Shown: in pieces, positions 7,872 to 16,346 of the stretch
How positions within the stretch are numbered: the first letter of the stretch is position 1
How the letters are laid out: each line of letters begins with the position of its first letter
DNA from: Elusimicrobiota bacterium
Lineage (GTDB): Bacteria; Elusimicrobiota; Elusimicrobia; FEN-1173
DNA: 39,261 nucleotides
Assembly: GCA_016788905.1 (NCBI GenBank)
Contig: JAEURZ010000003.1
Span: 1-39,261, forward strand
Direction of reading: 5' to 3'
Notes under the pieces: generated by a model
Databases searched by the model: none
What the model saw: only the letters and a program-made list of their open reading frames with translations
What the model was told of the DNA's origin: nothing
Position numbers and translations under genes: made by a program

Positions 7872-8360
7872 ATGCGCGTCACCGCCATGCAGGAATATGG
7901 CCTTCGTTGTATGTTGCAGATTGCGGCGCACAAGTTACCCTCGCCTCTCCCTGTGCGCGAGATCGCTCGACGCGAGCATTTAACCCCTGTTTACGTTGAG
8001 AAAATATTGGTCAATTTGCGACGGGCCGGGCTGGTGAAGAGTTTGCGGGGAGTGAACGGGGGGTACATTATGGCTGGGAAGCCTGCGGATATTTCGGTTG
8101 GGGCTGTCCTTTCGGCTTTGGGGCAAGTGGATTTGGGAAAAGATCTTTGCCGTCGTTTTACAGGAAACACATCAACCTGTGTTCACACGGGGGGGTGCAG
8201 TATTCGCCCTATTTGGGGACTTTTAACCCGTTATATTTACGGTTTTCTGGAGAAGATCAACCTTGAGCAATTGCTCAAAGAGGAGGCCCGTGTGGTGGAA
8301 GATATCAATGAAATCGGAACCCAGGCAACTCATTCAATGGGTGAGAAGGTCGTTTCATGA
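7872..8360 (+). CDS. Rrf2/IscR-family Fe-S responsive regulator of the suf operon
   Basis: A 162-residue winged-helix regulator. The N-terminal half carries the Rrf2 pattern Y-G-L-R-C-M-L-Q-I-A, a recognition helix T-P-V-Y-V-E-K-I-L and the wing L-R-G-V-N-G-G-Y. Three cysteines, C93, C103 and C109, match the [2Fe-2S] ligands of IscR-like proteins, with a wider first gap (nine residues rather than five). It heads the suf operon and its stop overlaps the sufC start (ATGA). A GAGGAG site precedes the ATG at 7872. It probably senses cluster status and represses the operon through the inverted repeat at 7800-7813. It could equally be called SufR-like; function by context. Confidence 0.88.
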   Translation: MRVTAMQEYGLRCMLQIAAHKLPSPLPVREIARREHLTPVYVEKILVNLRRAGLVKSLRGVNGGYIMAGKPADISVGAVLSALGQVDLGKDLCRRFTGNTSTCVHTGGCSIRPIWGLLTRYIYGFLEKINLEQLLKEEARVVEDINEIGTQATHSMGEKVVS

Positions 8361-9133
8361 ACACGCCCTTCTTTGAAATTAAAGATTTACATGTTTCGGT
8401 GGAGGGTAAGAAAATTCTTCACGGGCTCAATTTACGGGTGGGTGCGGGGGAAATTCACGCCATGATGGGACCGAACGGTTCGGGAAAAAGCACCCTTTCC
8501 TATGCGGTCTTGGGGCACCCGCGGTATAAGATCGAGTCCGGGGATATTCTTCTTAACGGTGAAAGCCTGTTGGCACTTAAAACGAATGAGCGGGCCATCA
8601 AAGGACTTTTCCTCGGGTTCCAGTATCCTGTCTCGGTTCCGGGCGTGAGCGTGGTCAACTTCCTTCGAACGGCCATGAAGAATCGCCGGGGACAAGACAT
8701 TGCGCTTAAGGATTTTCGAAAAGAACTGAAAGAAAACATGAAAATTCTTAAAATGGACACGGCTTTTGCCAACCGCTATCTCAATGAGGGCTTTTCCGGA
8801 GGGGAGAAAAAGCGCTTGGAAATCCTCCAGATGGCGCTCCTGCAACCGGTGATGGCCATTCTGGATGAGACCGATTCGGGGTTAGATATCGATGCCTTGA
8901 AGATTGTGGCGGAGGGCATCAACCGTTTGGCCAACCCCAGCCGAGGAATTTTGTTGATCACCCACTACCAACGATTGCTCGGATACGTCAAACCGCAATT
9001 TGTCCATGTCCTTTCCGCAGGAACCATCGTTCGGTCCGGCGGGGCGGACCTGGCTCTGGAATTGGAAAGCAAAGGATACGAATGGATTACCGGCGCTGTA
9101 CCAGTTGCCGGGGGATCCCTGGTGGCCTCATGA
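8357..9133 (+). CDS. sufC: Fe-S assembly ATPase SufC
   Basis: SufC is the ABC-type ATPase that forms the SufBCD scaffold complex in the cytoplasm and drives the conformational change needed for cluster assembly. At 258 residues it is of normal length. Walker A is G-P-N-G-S-G-K-S-T (~residue 36), the signature is [10 protein letters not shown] (~residue 147) and Walker B is [12 protein letters not shown], all typical of SufC rather than a transporter ATPase. It starts in an ATGA overlap with the regulator and ends in an ATGA overlap with sufB. Confidence 0.97.
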   Translation: MNTPFFEIKDLHVSVEGKKILHGLNLRVGAGEIHAMMGPNGSGKSTLSYAVLGHPRYKIESGDILLNGESLLALKTNERAIKGLFLGFQYPVSVPGVSVVNFLRTAMKNRRGQDIALKDFRKELKENMKILKMDTAFANRYLNEGFSGGEKKRLEILQMALLQPVMAILDETDSGLDIDALKIVAEGINRLANPSRGILLITHYQRLLGYVKPQFVHVLSAGTIVRSGGADLALELESKGYEWITGAVPVAGGSLVAS

Positions 9134-10545
9134 CAGAAAAACCCGATCTCAAAACTCTAGGGCAGGACTACCAGTATGGGTTCCATGATTCCATGGAGAA
9201 TTACACGTTTCAATCGGGCCGGGGGCTGACGCGAGAAATTGTTGAAAGCATTTCCTCCATGAAGAAGGAACCGGCCTGGATGCGCGAGTTTCGGTTGAAC
9301 GCTCTCGATACTTTCTTGAAAAAACCCATGCCGACGTGGGCGGATTCTCCGAGTTTGGCCAAGATCGATTTTGACAATATCCACTACTACATGAAACCCA
9401 CGGACAAACAGGGAAAAACCTGGGAAGAAGTTCCGGAGGGCATTAAAAACACCTTTGATCGTTTGGGTATTCCCGAAGCCGAGCGAAAATTTCTCGCGGG
9501 GGTTACAGCTCAATACGAATCGGAGGTTGTTTATCATTCGTTGCGTGAAGATTTGCAGAAGTTGGGGGTGGCTTTCCTCAGCATGGACGATGGACTGAAA
9601 CAGTATCCGGACATCGTCAAAAAATATTTTGCCACAGTGATCCCCACGGCGGACAATAAGTTTTCTGCGCTCAATTCCGCTGTCTGGTCTGGCGGCTCCT
9701 TTATTTATGTCCCCAAGGGAGTCAGCGTTCCCATTCCGCTTCAAGCCTATTTCCGAATTAATTCGGAGAACATGGGCCAATTCGAGCGGACGTTGATCAT
9801 TGCGGATGAAGGATCTTTCGTGCATTACATCGAGGGGTGTACGGCGCCGACCTATTCGTCGGATTCGCTCCATTCCGCCGTGGTGGAGTTGATCGCTCTT
9901 CCCGGGGCCAAAATTCGGTACACCACGATCCAGAACTGGTCCAAAAACGTTTTCAATTTAGTGACCAAACGCGCGGTGGCCCACAAAAACGCCACCGTCG
10001 AATGGATCGACGGGAATTTAGGGTCCCAGCTCACCATGAAGTATCCCGCCATCTATTTGATGGGGGAGGGGGCCCGCGGGGAAGTTCTCTCCGTGGCGTT
10101 CTCCGGCAAAGATCAACACCAGGATGCCGGGTCAAAAATTGTTCATGGGGCTCCCAACACCACAAGCGTGGTGACCTCCAAATCCATATCCAAAGAAGGG
10201 GGGCGATCCAGCTACCGCGGTCTTGTGAAAGTGGTGCGGGGCGCCACCGGGTGCAAGTCCAACGTTCGGTGTGACGCGCTTCTTTTAGATGAAAAGTCCC
10301 GTTCCGATACGTATCCGACCATCGAAATTGATGAAGAGGATGTGTCCATGGGTCACGAGGCCACGGTATCGAAGATTGGGGAAGAGCAGCTCTTCTATCT
10401 TCAAAGTCGGGGTTTGAGCGAACACGAAGCGACACTGATGATCGTGAACGGATTTTTTGAGCCGTTCACCAAAGAACTTCCCATGGAATACGCGGTGGAA
10501 TTAAACCGTCTCTTGGAAATGGAAATGGAGGGGTCCGTTGGCTGA
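9130..10545 (+). CDS. sufB: Fe-S cluster scaffold protein SufB
   Basis: SufB is the scaffold subunit on which new clusters are built. The frame is open further upstream inside sufC, but the ATG at 9130 overlaps the sufC stop (ATGA) and gives 471 residues, the family length. The right-handed beta-helix core is evident, with F-I-Y-V-P-K-G-V and Y-I-E-G-C-T-A-P. C381 (in N-V-R-C-D-A-L-L-L) and E410 (in [10 protein letters not shown]) are spaced 29 residues apart, as are the cluster-assembly Cys and Glu of E. coli SufB. It is the third gene of the operon. Confidence 0.97.
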   Translation: MTEKPDLKTLGQDYQYGFHDSMENYTFQSGRGLTREIVESISSMKKEPAWMREFRLNALDTFLKKPMPTWADSPSLAKIDFDNIHYYMKPTDKQGKTWEEVPEGIKNTFDRLGIPEAERKFLAGVTAQYESEVVYHSLREDLQKLGVAFLSMDDGLKQYPDIVKKYFATVIPTADNKFSALNSAVWSGGSFIYVPKGVSVPIPLQAYFRINSENMGQFERTLIIADEGSFVHYIEGCTAPTYSSDSLHSAVVELIALPGAKIRYTTIQNWSKNVFNLVTKRAVAHKNATVEWIDGNLGSQLTMKYPAIYLMGEGARGEVLSVAFSGKDQHQDAGSKIVHGAPNTTSVVTSKSISKEGGRSSYRGLVKVVRGATGCKSNVRCDALLLDEKSRSDTYPTIEIDEEDVSMGHEATVSKIGEEQLFYLQSRGLSEHEATLMIVNGFFEPFTKELPMEYAVELNRLLEMEMEGSVG

Positions 10546-11884
10546 ACCATCCGACGTCATGGAACCGGTTTCAACATCGGCGGGGTTCTCCCGGGAGTTG
10601 TTGGCGGCGCTCGTGGCCGGAGGAAACGAAACCTCCGACCTTTCTGTATTCCGCTGTGATGCTTTTGAACGGTTTGAAAAGACACCCTGGCCCACGAAGG
10701 AAGACGAAGCCTGGCGGCGTACGGATCTTTCAGGTTTAAATTTGAATGGATTCGCCTTGGCGCCGGCGTCGGGGGAAACGCTGGCGGAGATTCCCGTGGC
10801 GTTTACGGAATTTGTGAGCCCAACGGATTCCTTGGTTCTGTGGGGCCCCAACGGTGTCCATCGACGTTCTCCAGCGGAATCGCTGGGCTCCGGGGTTGTT
10901 TTCCTCAGTTTGGCCGAGGCCCTTCGTCAATGTCCCGAGCTCGTTTGGCCTCATTTGGGCAAAGTGGTTTCCCCTTCGAACGGGAAGTTCGCGGGGTTGT
11001 CCACGGCGTTTTGGAATCGCGGTCTTTTCGTTTATGTCCCCAAGGGTGTTGACGCGGGTGTTGTTCTTCGGGGGGGCTACGCTCCTCATTTGGCGGCGGG
11101 AGAGTCCGCGGTCACGCGCACGCTGATCGTGGCCGAGCCGGGATCTCGCTTGACCTATATGGAAGATTACGCGGCGTCGGGACCTGAAGGAGATGGGGAT
11201 GCCCTTTCGGTGGCGGGTGTCGAAATTGTGGTGGGGGAAAACGCCGAGGTGAGCTACGTGAATCTCCAACACCATGAGCGGTCCGTCAATCATTTCCTTT
11301 TTCAGAACGCGCGGTTGGCCCGGGACGCTCGGTTAACCACCGTCGCTGTGGCGTTGGGCGGGAAACTCTCCCGGGCCGATTTCGGGTCCCAACTCCAGGG
11401 GCCAGGGGCTGACGCTAAACTGTACGGATTGGTTTTTGGTGAGGGAGACCAACGTTTTACTCATCACACACGCCAGGAACATCAGGCTTCCCGAACAACG
11501 AGTGATCTTCTTTTTAAAGCCGCCTTGATGGATCAATCGAGGTCCATTTTTACGGGAATGATTCGTATTGAAAAAGAGGCGACGAAATCCGAGGCCTACA
11601 TGGCGTCGAAGAATATTTTGTTGTCAGGTCAAGCGCGGGCCAACGCCATTCCCATGCTGGAAATATTGACAGACGATGTGAAGTGCGGTCATGGGGCGGC
11701 GGTGGGGGGGCTGGAAGAAGATCAACGCTTCTACCTGATGAGTCGGGGTCTGGATCGGCTCGAGGCCGAACGGGCCATGGTGGAAGGTTTTTTTGAGGAC
11801 GTGCTTCAGCGGGCCCCGGTGCCGGCCTTGCACGAGCGGCTCCGTTCGGCCATCGATGAAAAGTTGAGCCGAGATCATGGGTGA
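10538..11884 (+). CDS. sufD: Fe-S cluster assembly protein SufD
   Basis: SufD pairs with SufB in the SufBC2D complex. The frame starts with TTG at 10538, with GGAGG 7 bases upstream and an 8-base overlap with sufB; the next ATG (10559) has no ribosome site, so TTG is preferred. The protein has 448 residues. F-V-Y-V-P-K-G-V and the repeated beta-helix strands match the family. H385 in K-C-G-H-G-A-A-V corresponds to the essential His of SufD. It ends inside the start of the Rieske gene (8-base overlap). Confidence 0.95.
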   Translation: MAEPSDVMEPVSTSAGFSRELLAALVAGGNETSDLSVFRCDAFERFEKTPWPTKEDEAWRRTDLSGLNLNGFALAPASGETLAEIPVAFTEFVSPTDSLVLWGPNGVHRRSPAESLGSGVVFLSLAEALRQCPELVWPHLGKVVSPSNGKFAGLSTAFWNRGLFVYVPKGVDAGVVLRGGYAPHLAAGESAVTRTLIVAEPGSRLTYMEDYAASGPEGDGDALSVAGVEIVVGENAEVSYVNLQHHERSVNHFLFQNARLARDARLTTVAVALGGKLSRADFGSQLQGPGADAKLYGLVFGEGDQRFTHHTRQEHQASRTTSDLLFKAALMDQSRSIFTGMIRIEKEATKSEAYMASKNILLSGQARANAIPMLEILTDDVKCGHGAAVGGLEEDQRFYLMSRGLDRLEAERAMVEGFFEDVLQRAPVPALHERLRSAIDEKLSRDHG

Positions 11885-12191
11885 TTATTTCACGGTGGCC
11901 CGTTTGGATCAGGTCCCTCCGGGGGTCCTTAAAGTTTTTCGCGTGAGGGGACGGCGCATTGCCATGAGTCAAGTGGATGGCGCCTTTTACGCCATCGATG
12001 ATCTCTGCTCCCACGACGAGGGGCCTTTGGGTGAAGGTGTTCTCCATGGGGACGAAGTGGAATGTCCCCGCCACGGGGCGCGCTTCAGTGTTAAAAGCGG
12101 GGCGGCCCTCCGCATGCCTGCGGTGGTCCCGGTGAAATGCCATAAAGTCCGAGTGGACGGACAAAACATTCAAGTTAAATTGGAAGATTAA
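11877..12191 (+). CDS. Rieske-type [2Fe-2S] ferredoxin in the suf operon
   Basis: A 104-residue soluble Rieske protein. Cluster ligands are C44-x-H46 and C63-x-x-H66 (C-S-H and C-P-R-H). There is no membrane anchor or oxygenase domain, so it is a NirD/BphF-like electron-transfer ferredoxin. It overlaps sufD by 8 bases and precedes sufS by a single base, so it is made together with the assembly machine. It may supply electrons for cluster assembly or be the regulated client; this is inferred from position. Similar Rieske genes occur in suf operons of other bacteria. Confidence 0.93.
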   Translation: MGDYFTVARLDQVPPGVLKVFRVRGRRIAMSQVDGAFYAIDDLCSHDEGPLGEGVLHGDEVECPRHGARFSVKSGAALRMPAVVPVKCHKVRVDGQNIQVKLED

Positions 12192-12192
12192 T

Positions 12193-13461
12193 ATGAAATC
12201 AAACGGTCAACGCCCTGTCGCTTTTGATCCCGCCGTGGCTCGGCTGGATTTCCCGATCCTGTCCCGGCGCATTCACGGAAAACCTCTGGTTTATCTGGAC
12301 AACGCGGCCACCACACAAAAACCCATGTCGGTCATAATGTCCATGACCGCCTACTACGAGCGAACCAACGCCAACGTTCACCGGGGGGTGCACACCCTTT
12401 CCCAGGAAGCCACGTCTCTCATGGAAGAGTCCCGGGCCCGGGTGGCCCGTTTCATTGGGGCTGACGATCCGGCCACGGTGATCTTTACTCGAAACGCGAC
12501 GGAATCCATTAATCTGGTGGCTTACGCCTGGGGCCGCCGCAACCTAAAGGCCGGGGATGAAATTTTGTTGACCGAATTGGAACACCACTCGAACCTGATC
12601 CCCTGGCAGTTGGTGGCGCGGGACACGGGGGCGGTGTTGAAGTTTATCCCCATCACCGGTCGGGACGGCGTGTTGGATTTGGATCGCTTGCCTCAACTCC
12701 TCACCACACGAACGAAAATCTTGGCTGTGACCCACGCCTCAAACGCTCTGGGCACCATTAACCCCGTTGAAGAATTGGCGCGGCGTGCCCGGGCGGTGGG
12801 GGCCCTCGTGTTAATTGATGGAGCCCAATCCGTTCCCCACTTGCCTGTAGACGTGAAAACCCTGGGCTGTGATTTCCTGGCTTTCTCTTCCCACAAGATG
12901 CTGGGTCCGAACGGGTTGGGAGTCCTCTGGGGGCGGCGGAGTCTATTGGAATCCATGGAACCTTTTTTAGGTGGCGGGGACATGATCAAGGAAGTCTGGA
13001 CCGATCACGCCACCTGGAACGATCTCCCCTATAAATTCGAAGCGGGAACGCCGAATATTACCGGGGCCATCGCGTTGGGTGAGGCCGTGGACTACCTGAA
13101 CCGGATGGGGATGGACCGTATCCGAGCTCACGAGATTGAGCTGACGGGCTACGCCCTCCAACGTTTGAAAGAACGCTTTCCTGAAATTATTCTTTACGGC
13201 CCGTCGGATCCCACGCAACGTGGTGGTGTCATCAGCTTTGATCTTCCCGGTGTCCATTCCCATGATGTGGGGACCATTTTGGATCGCGAAGGAGTGGCCA
13301 TTCGGGCGGGCCACCATTGTTGCCAAGTCCTCATGCGGAAACTGGAGATTTCTGGAACCGCTCGCGCCAGTTTTTATTTGTACAACACCCGGGAAGAAGT
13401 GGACGCCTTGGTTCGTTCGTTGGAAGAGGTGGAACGTCTTTTTGGTGTGGGGGTCCGATGA
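12193..13461 (+). CDS. sufS: Cysteine desulfurase SufS
   Basis: A PLP-dependent, class II cysteine desulfurase that takes sulfur from cysteine as a persulfide and passes it to SufU. At 422 residues it is typical. The PLP lysine is K235 in S-S-H-K-M-L-G-P-N-G. The catalytic cysteine is C376 in A-G-H-H-C-C-Q; the extra neighbouring C377 is a small oddity where E. coli has Ala. D-N-A-A-T-T-Q-K-P and the N-R-T-like cofactor loops fit. The stop overlaps the sufU start (ATGA). Confidence 0.96.
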   Translation: MKSNGQRPVAFDPAVARLDFPILSRRIHGKPLVYLDNAATTQKPMSVIMSMTAYYERTNANVHRGVHTLSQEATSLMEESRARVARFIGADDPATVIFTRNATESINLVAYAWGRRNLKAGDEILLTELEHHSNLIPWQLVARDTGAVLKFIPITGRDGVLDLDRLPQLLTTRTKILAVTHASNALGTINPVEELARRARAVGALVLIDGAQSVPHLPVDVKTLGCDFLAFSSHKMLGPNGLGVLWGRRSLLESMEPFLGGGDMIKEVWTDHATWNDLPYKFEAGTPNITGAIALGEAVDYLNRMGMDRIRAHEIELTGYALQRLKERFPEIILYGPSDPTQRGGVISFDLPGVHSHDVGTILDREGVAIRAGHHCCQVLMRKLEISGTARASFYLYNTREEVDALVRSLEEVERLFGVGVR

Positions 13462-13916
13462 CCGATGATCTTTATCGGGAAGTGATCTTAGATCACTACC
13501 GACATCCGCGGAACATGGGAAAAATCCCGACTCCGGATATTTGTGTGAATGGGGTGAATCCTCTTTGCGGGGACGCCATTGAACTGACCTTTCTGGTGCG
13601 GGACGGGCGTATTGACGATATCAAAATGGCGGGCAACGGATGTTCCATTTCCCAGTCGTCGGCGTCGATGATGACGGAGGCGCTGAAAGGGAAAAGTTTA
13701 ACGGATTCGGCCGGTTTGGCGGACGCGTTCAAGAAGATGATGTTGGAGAATGCTCCCGCTGACCAGCTTCCAGAAGATCTGGAAGAGTTGGCCTCGCTCG
13801 AAGGGGTTCGTAAATACCCAGTCCGGATCAAATGCGCTCTGTTGGCGTGGAACACCTTTCTCCAGGGACTCAAGGAATTCGAAGATAAAAAAACGCAGTC
13901 ACCGATTCAAGGATAG
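13458..13916 (+). CDS. sufU: Zinc-dependent sulfurtransferase SufU
   Basis: SufU accepts persulfide sulfur from SufS in suf systems that lack SufE. The open frame reaches upstream into sufS, but the ATG at 13458 overlaps the sufS stop (ATGA) and gives 152 residues. C37 (N-P-L-C-G-D), C62 (G-N-G-C-S-I-S-Q-S-S) and C126 (I-K-C-A-L-L-A-W) are the three conserved cysteines, with D39 as fourth zinc ligand. The 20-residue insertion before C126 distinguishes SufU from IscU. Its presence explains the absence of sufE. Confidence 0.95.
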   Translation: MTDDLYREVILDHYRHPRNMGKIPTPDICVNGVNPLCGDAIELTFLVRDGRIDDIKMAGNGCSISQSSASMMTEALKGKSLTDSAGLADAFKKMMLENAPADQLPEDLEELASLEGVRKYPVRIKCALLAWNTFLQGLKEFEDKKTQSPIQG

Positions 13917-13925
13917 GGGGAAATT

Positions 13926-14318
13926 ATGTCTGTCACGGTTGAACAGGTCAATGGAGTCTTGAAAACGATTTTTGATCCGGAAATCCATTTGAGCATTTGG
14001 GATTTGGGTCTGATTTATGGTGTGGAGGTGACCCCGGATGGAAATGGAAAAGACAAGGTGGCCGTTCGTATGACACTGACGACGCCGGCGTGTCCCTACG
14101 GTCCAGCTTTACTCAGCAAAGTCCACGCCGACCTCGGCGCCATGGCCGGGGTTTCGGATGTGAAAGTGGACCTGGCGTGGATTCCTCCCTGGGACCCGCG
14201 TACCATGGCGTCGGATGAAGCCAAGCTTCAGATGGGTCTTTTTGAGCTGAACGATGACGACGAAGACGAGCCCACGTCAGAGAGTGCGGCCGCTTCCCTT
14301 TCCAAACCTCAAAAGTAA
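13926..14318 (+). CDS. sufT: Fe-S assembly auxiliary protein SufT (MIP18/DUF59 family)
   Basis: A 130-residue MIP18-family protein that assists maturation of Fe-S proteins. D-P-E-I-H-L-S-I-W-D-L-G-L-I-Y near residue 17 and T-L-T-T-P-A-C-P-Y-G with the conserved Cys are diagnostic, followed by V-D-L-A-W-I-P-P-W. The last ~25 residues are acidic (N-D-D-D-E-D-E-P) and beyond the usual domain. An AGGGGG site lies just before the ATG, 9 bases after sufU. It is the last gene of the suf operon. Confidence 0.93.
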   Translation: MSVTVEQVNGVLKTIFDPEIHLSIWDLGLIYGVEVTPDGNGKDKVAVRMTLTTPACPYGPALLSKVHADLGAMAGVSDVKVDLAWIPPWDPRTMASDEAKLQMGLFELNDDDEDEPTSESAAASLSKPQK

Positions 14319-14320
14319 GG

Positions 14321-14326
14321 TATAAT
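14321..14326 (+). promoter_or_regulatory. -10 box of tRNA-Gly promoter
   Basis: A perfect TATAAT lies three bases after the sufT stop and 25 bases before the mature tRNA 5' end. No convincing -35 hexamer is visible 17 bases upstream (only CTTTCC-like sequence inside sufT). The tRNA may thus be transcribed both from here and by read-through from suf. Confidence 0.45.
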
Positions 14327-14351
14327 AGCACCGCAAGAACGAGGAAACTTT

Positions 14352-14427
14352 GCGGGCGTAGTTCAGTTGGTAGAACGTCTCGTTGCCAACGAGAAGGTCG
14401 TCGGTTCGAACCCGATCGCCCGCTCCA
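14352..14427 (+). tRNA. tRNA-Gly (anticodon GCC)
   Basis: The cloverleaf is complete: acceptor GCGGGCG/CGCCCGC, D-arm GTTCAGTTGGTAGAAC, anticodon stem-loop CTCGTTGCCAACGAG (anticodon GCC), T-arm GTCGGTTCGAACCCGAT, discriminator T and an encoded CCA. It is followed by a strong terminator. Unlike this gene, the other two tRNAs of the window lack an encoded CCA. Confidence 0.96.
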
Positions 14428-14437
14428 TCTTCAGGAA

Positions 14438-14470
14438 AAAGACCCCGATTCGACTCGGGGTCTTTTTTTT
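14438..14470 (+). terminator. Intrinsic terminator after tRNA-Gly
   Basis: GACCCCGA (14441-14448) pairs with TCGGGGTC (14455-14462) across a 6-base loop, extended by AAA/TTT, and is followed by a run of eight T. It ends the suf/tRNA-Gly transcript. Confidence 0.92.
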
Positions 14471-14548
14471 GACGCTTTTGTCCCCCATGTTCATTTCTTA
14501 TGGTACAATTCTGACGGTAGGTTGTATTATTTTTGAAAGGAGTTTCAA

Positions 14549-15268
14549 ATGAAGAAAAACATTTTTGTTTCTTTTCTGAGTGTTTTGGTCTTGTCGCTGT
14601 CGGCGTGCGTTTCCTCATCGCGGTTTAAGAAAATGGAAACGGCGAAATTGGAAATTGAAACCCAGGCGGAAGAATTAAGAGCCCAGATTGATGCGTTGTC
14701 TTCCCAAAAAGAAATGCTGAGCCAAGACGTCGAACAATTAACAGCGGAGCAACAGGCCCTTCAACAGGAAGCCGAGAATCGGGAGAAGGGATACAACGAA
14801 CTGGTGAGCCGGCTGTCCTCGGAGGTCAACGAGGGGAAGTTGCAGGTTCGGAAATTCAAAGACATGCTTTCGGTTGATGTGGCGGAAAAGATCTTTTTTG
14901 CTTCGGGAAGCGCCAGCTTAAAGAAAGAGGGTGAAGCTGTTCTTCTTAAAGTGGGGGAAGCTCTGGCGAATTTTTCCGACAAAAACATCCGCGTTGTGGG
15001 GCACACGGACAACGTCCCCGTTTCAAAGCGATCCCCTTTCTCGAGCAATTGGGAGCTTTCCGTTATGAGAGCAACCACGGTGGTGCGGTTTCTTCAAGAG
15101 AAAGCCCACTTGTCCCCGGAAAGCCTCATCGCTTCTGGTCAGGGCGAATATCAACCCATCGCTTCAAACGAGACCGCTGAAGGGCGACAGAAGAATCGGC
15201 GGATCGAAATCATGCTGTTGGACAAATCCCTCGTTGAAGCGATTGAAAAATCCAGCGAGACTCAATAG
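14549..15268 (+). CDS. OmpA-family peptidoglycan-binding lipoprotein
   Basis: A 239-residue outer-membrane lipoprotein. The signal peptide ends in a lipobox L-S-A-C (Cys ~20). A long coiled coil spans about residues 30-95 (E-T-Q-A-E-E-L-R-A-Q-I-D-A-L). The C-terminal OmpA/MotB domain (about 108-232) begins I-F-F-A-S-G-S-A and contains V-V-G-H-T-D-N-V-P-V and the N-R-R-I-E-I end, where the Asp and Arg bind meso-diaminopimelate. It probably ties the outer membrane to the cell wall. GAAAGGAG sits before the ATG. It lies alone between two tRNA genes. Confidence 0.93.
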   Translation: MKKNIFVSFLSVLVLSLSACVSSSRFKKMETAKLEIETQAEELRAQIDALSSQKEMLSQDVEQLTAEQQALQQEAENREKGYNELVSRLSSEVNEGKLQVRKFKDMLSVDVAEKIFFASGSASLKKEGEAVLLKVGEALANFSDKNIRVVGHTDNVPVSKRSPFSSNWELSVMRATTVVRFLQEKAHLSPESLIASGQGEYQPIASNETAEGRQKNRRIEIMLLDKSLVEAIEKSSETQ

Positions 15269-15387
15269 GTTTTCGGGGTTCTCTCGGTGAGGGAACCCGG
15301 TCAGATTTGACCGGGTAAAAAATGGTAAAATCCCTCTGCGATCGAGGGTGAAATTTAGATAGGCGACTCTGTTGTTCTTTTTTGATG

Positions 15388-15596
15388 GTCTGAACCGCCT
15401 GATAATTAGAAGGAATGCGGTTTAGACCCGGGGCGCTCACGAACTCGTGACTGAGGCGTGGGAGCCGAAGAAATGGTTGGAGGGCGTAAGCCCGGAAACC
15501 ACGCCCGTCACCATTCAGGCGAAAGTTCCCAAAGTGCCATTGGGCACTTTGACTTTGCTGATCCCGTGACGCACAAAAGATTTTGAGCGTCACGGG
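15388..15596 (+). repeat. Hairpin-rich repeat block, first (degenerate) palindromic unit
   Basis: The gap between the OmpA gene and tRNA-Arg (15269-15678) holds no gene but is packed with secondary structure. An 11-bp stem with one G-T wobble pairs 15388-15398 with 15417-15427. A 20-base motif CCGGGGCGCTCACGAACTCG lies at 15428-15447 and recurs exactly at 15597-15616. A 55-base segment at 15502-15556 recurs exactly at 15617-15671; it contains the stem AAAGTGCC/GGCACTTT. A perfect 10-bp stem CCCGTGACGC/GCGTCACGGG closes at 15563-15596. Compared with the second unit, this copy has lost the right arm of its large palindrome. Looks like REP/BIME-type intergenic repeats. Confidence 0.75.
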
Positions 15597-15681
15597 CCGG
15601 GGCGCTCACGAACTCGCGCCCGTCACCATTCAGGCGAAAGTTCCCAAAGTGCCATTGGGCACTTTGACTTTCGCCGGTGAC
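15597..15681 (+). repeat. Second palindromic repeat unit, abutting tRNA-Arg
   Basis: After the shared 20-base motif (15597-15616) comes the complete palindrome 15622-15681. Nested arms pair as GTCACC/GGTGAC, GGCGAAAGT/ACTTTCGCC and AAAGTGCC/GGCACTTT around an ATTG loop, with small internal bulges. The outermost arm overlaps the first three bases of tRNA-Arg (GAC at 15679). No promoter hexamers are obvious inside it, so tRNA-Arg is probably transcribed from further upstream and the palindrome could influence processing of its 5' end. Confidence 0.75.
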
Positions 15682-15752
15682 CCCATAGCTCAATTGGATA
15701 GAGCGTCTGCCTACGGAGCAGAAGGTTGTAGGTTCAAGTCCTACTGGGGTCG
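15679..15752 (+). tRNA. tRNA-Arg (anticodon ACG)
   Basis: Acceptor GACCCCA/TGGGGTC, D-arm AGCTCAATTGGATAGAGC, anticodon stem-loop TCTGCCTACGGAGCAGA with anticodon ACG, T-arm TGTAGGTTCAAGTCCTACT and discriminator G. Length 74; CCA is not encoded. The ACG anticodon would be edited to ICG by TadA. A strong terminator follows 14 bases later. Confidence 0.96.
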
Positions 15753-15765
15753 ATTTTTATAATCA

Positions 15766-15814
15766 AAACCCCACCTTTCCCCCACGGCGTTGGGGGCGAA
15801 GGTGGGGTTTTTTT
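15766..15814 (+). terminator. Intrinsic terminator after tRNA-Arg
   Basis: AAACCCCACCTT (15766-15777) pairs with AAGGTGGGGTTT (15799-15810), with an inner CCCCC/GGGGG stem, and runs into seven T. It isolates tRNA-Arg from the fur operon. Confidence 0.92.
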
Positions 15815-15829
15815 GCTTTTAGAGGTGTC

Positions 15830-15878
15830 TTGACAAAGGGGGAGTTCTAGGTTAGAATTGAAATTGAGAATCAATATC
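15830..15878 (+). promoter_or_regulatory. fur promoter with Fur box in the leader
   Basis: TTGACA (15830-15835), a 17-base spacer and TAGAAT (15853-15858) form a near-consensus promoter. The 19 bases at 15860-15878 match the classical Fur box (GATAATGATAATCATTATC) at 15 positions by eye and lie between the -10 and the start codon, covering the expected transcription start. This predicts iron-dependent autorepression of fur and co-repression of feoB. No Shine-Dalgarno is seen in the short leader. Confidence 0.8.
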
Positions 15879-15881
15879 AAT

Positions 15882-16346
15882 ATGGATCCCTTTCTCCTCC
15901 TTCGTCAATCGATTCAGGCCCGCGGGTTGCGGGAGACCTCCCAGCGCGAGGGGGTATTGCGTTTTTTAGCTCAAGCCAAGGGACATTTAACCTTGGAAGA
16001 TATTTATGAAGCTCTTCGTTCCCGTCTTTCAGGGATTGGGCGGGCCACTGTGTTTCGCACCGTGAAGTTGTTGGAAGAGATTGGACTTGTTTCCCGGGTC
16101 ACCTTTGCGGACGGTCAGGCGCGGTACGAATACGCTTATGGGCGAGAACACCATGACCACATGATTTGTGTGGATTGCGGCAAAGCGTTGGAGTTTTCCA
16201 GCCCTGCCATCGAACGGCTTCAAACAGAGGCCGCTCGTGCGCGAGGGTTTGAGCTGCGGTGGCATCGTCACGAAATGTTTGGGCGGTGTTCCGTGTGTTC
16301 CTCCAAACCGGTGCGCCGGTCGGTGGGCGTGGGGGGGAAGGGATGA
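15882..16346 (+). CDS. fur: Ferric uptake regulator Fur
   Basis: A Fur-family metalloregulator, 154 residues. The N-terminal winged helix (T-S-Q-R-E-G-V-L-R-F-L, then G-R-A-T-V-F-R-T-V-K-L-L) is followed by the dimerisation domain with the metal motif H90-H91-D-H93 and two CxxC pairs (C96/C99 and C136/C139) forming the structural zinc site. The ATG at 15882 is preferred; in-frame TTG codons upstream overlap the promoter. It overlaps feoB by ATGA, and a Fur box lies immediately upstream. Fur rather than Zur or PerR is favoured by the feoB linkage; the paralogues cannot be fully separated by motifs alone. Confidence 0.92.
   Translation: MDPFLLLRQSIQARGLRETSQREGVLRFLAQAKGHLTLEDIYEALRSRLSGIGRATVFRTVKLLEEIGLVSRVTFADGQARYEYAYGREHHDHMICVDCGKALEFSSPAIERLQTEAARARGFELRWHRHEMFGRCSVCSSKPVRRSVGVGGKG

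Noticed and set aside
15295-15316. Stem ACCCGGTCA/TGACCGGGT after the OmpA gene as its terminator
   Set aside because: The hairpin is perfect but is followed by A residues, not T, on the transcribed + strand.
15502-15671. CRISPR-like array from the repeated 55-base segment
   Set aside because: Only two copies are present, the repeats are long and the intervening sequence is not spacer-like; no cas genes in the window.
15269-15678. Structured RNA such as 6S RNA, tmRNA or RNase P RNA
   Set aside because: The hairpins are local duplicates and no conserved core of those RNAs is recognisable.
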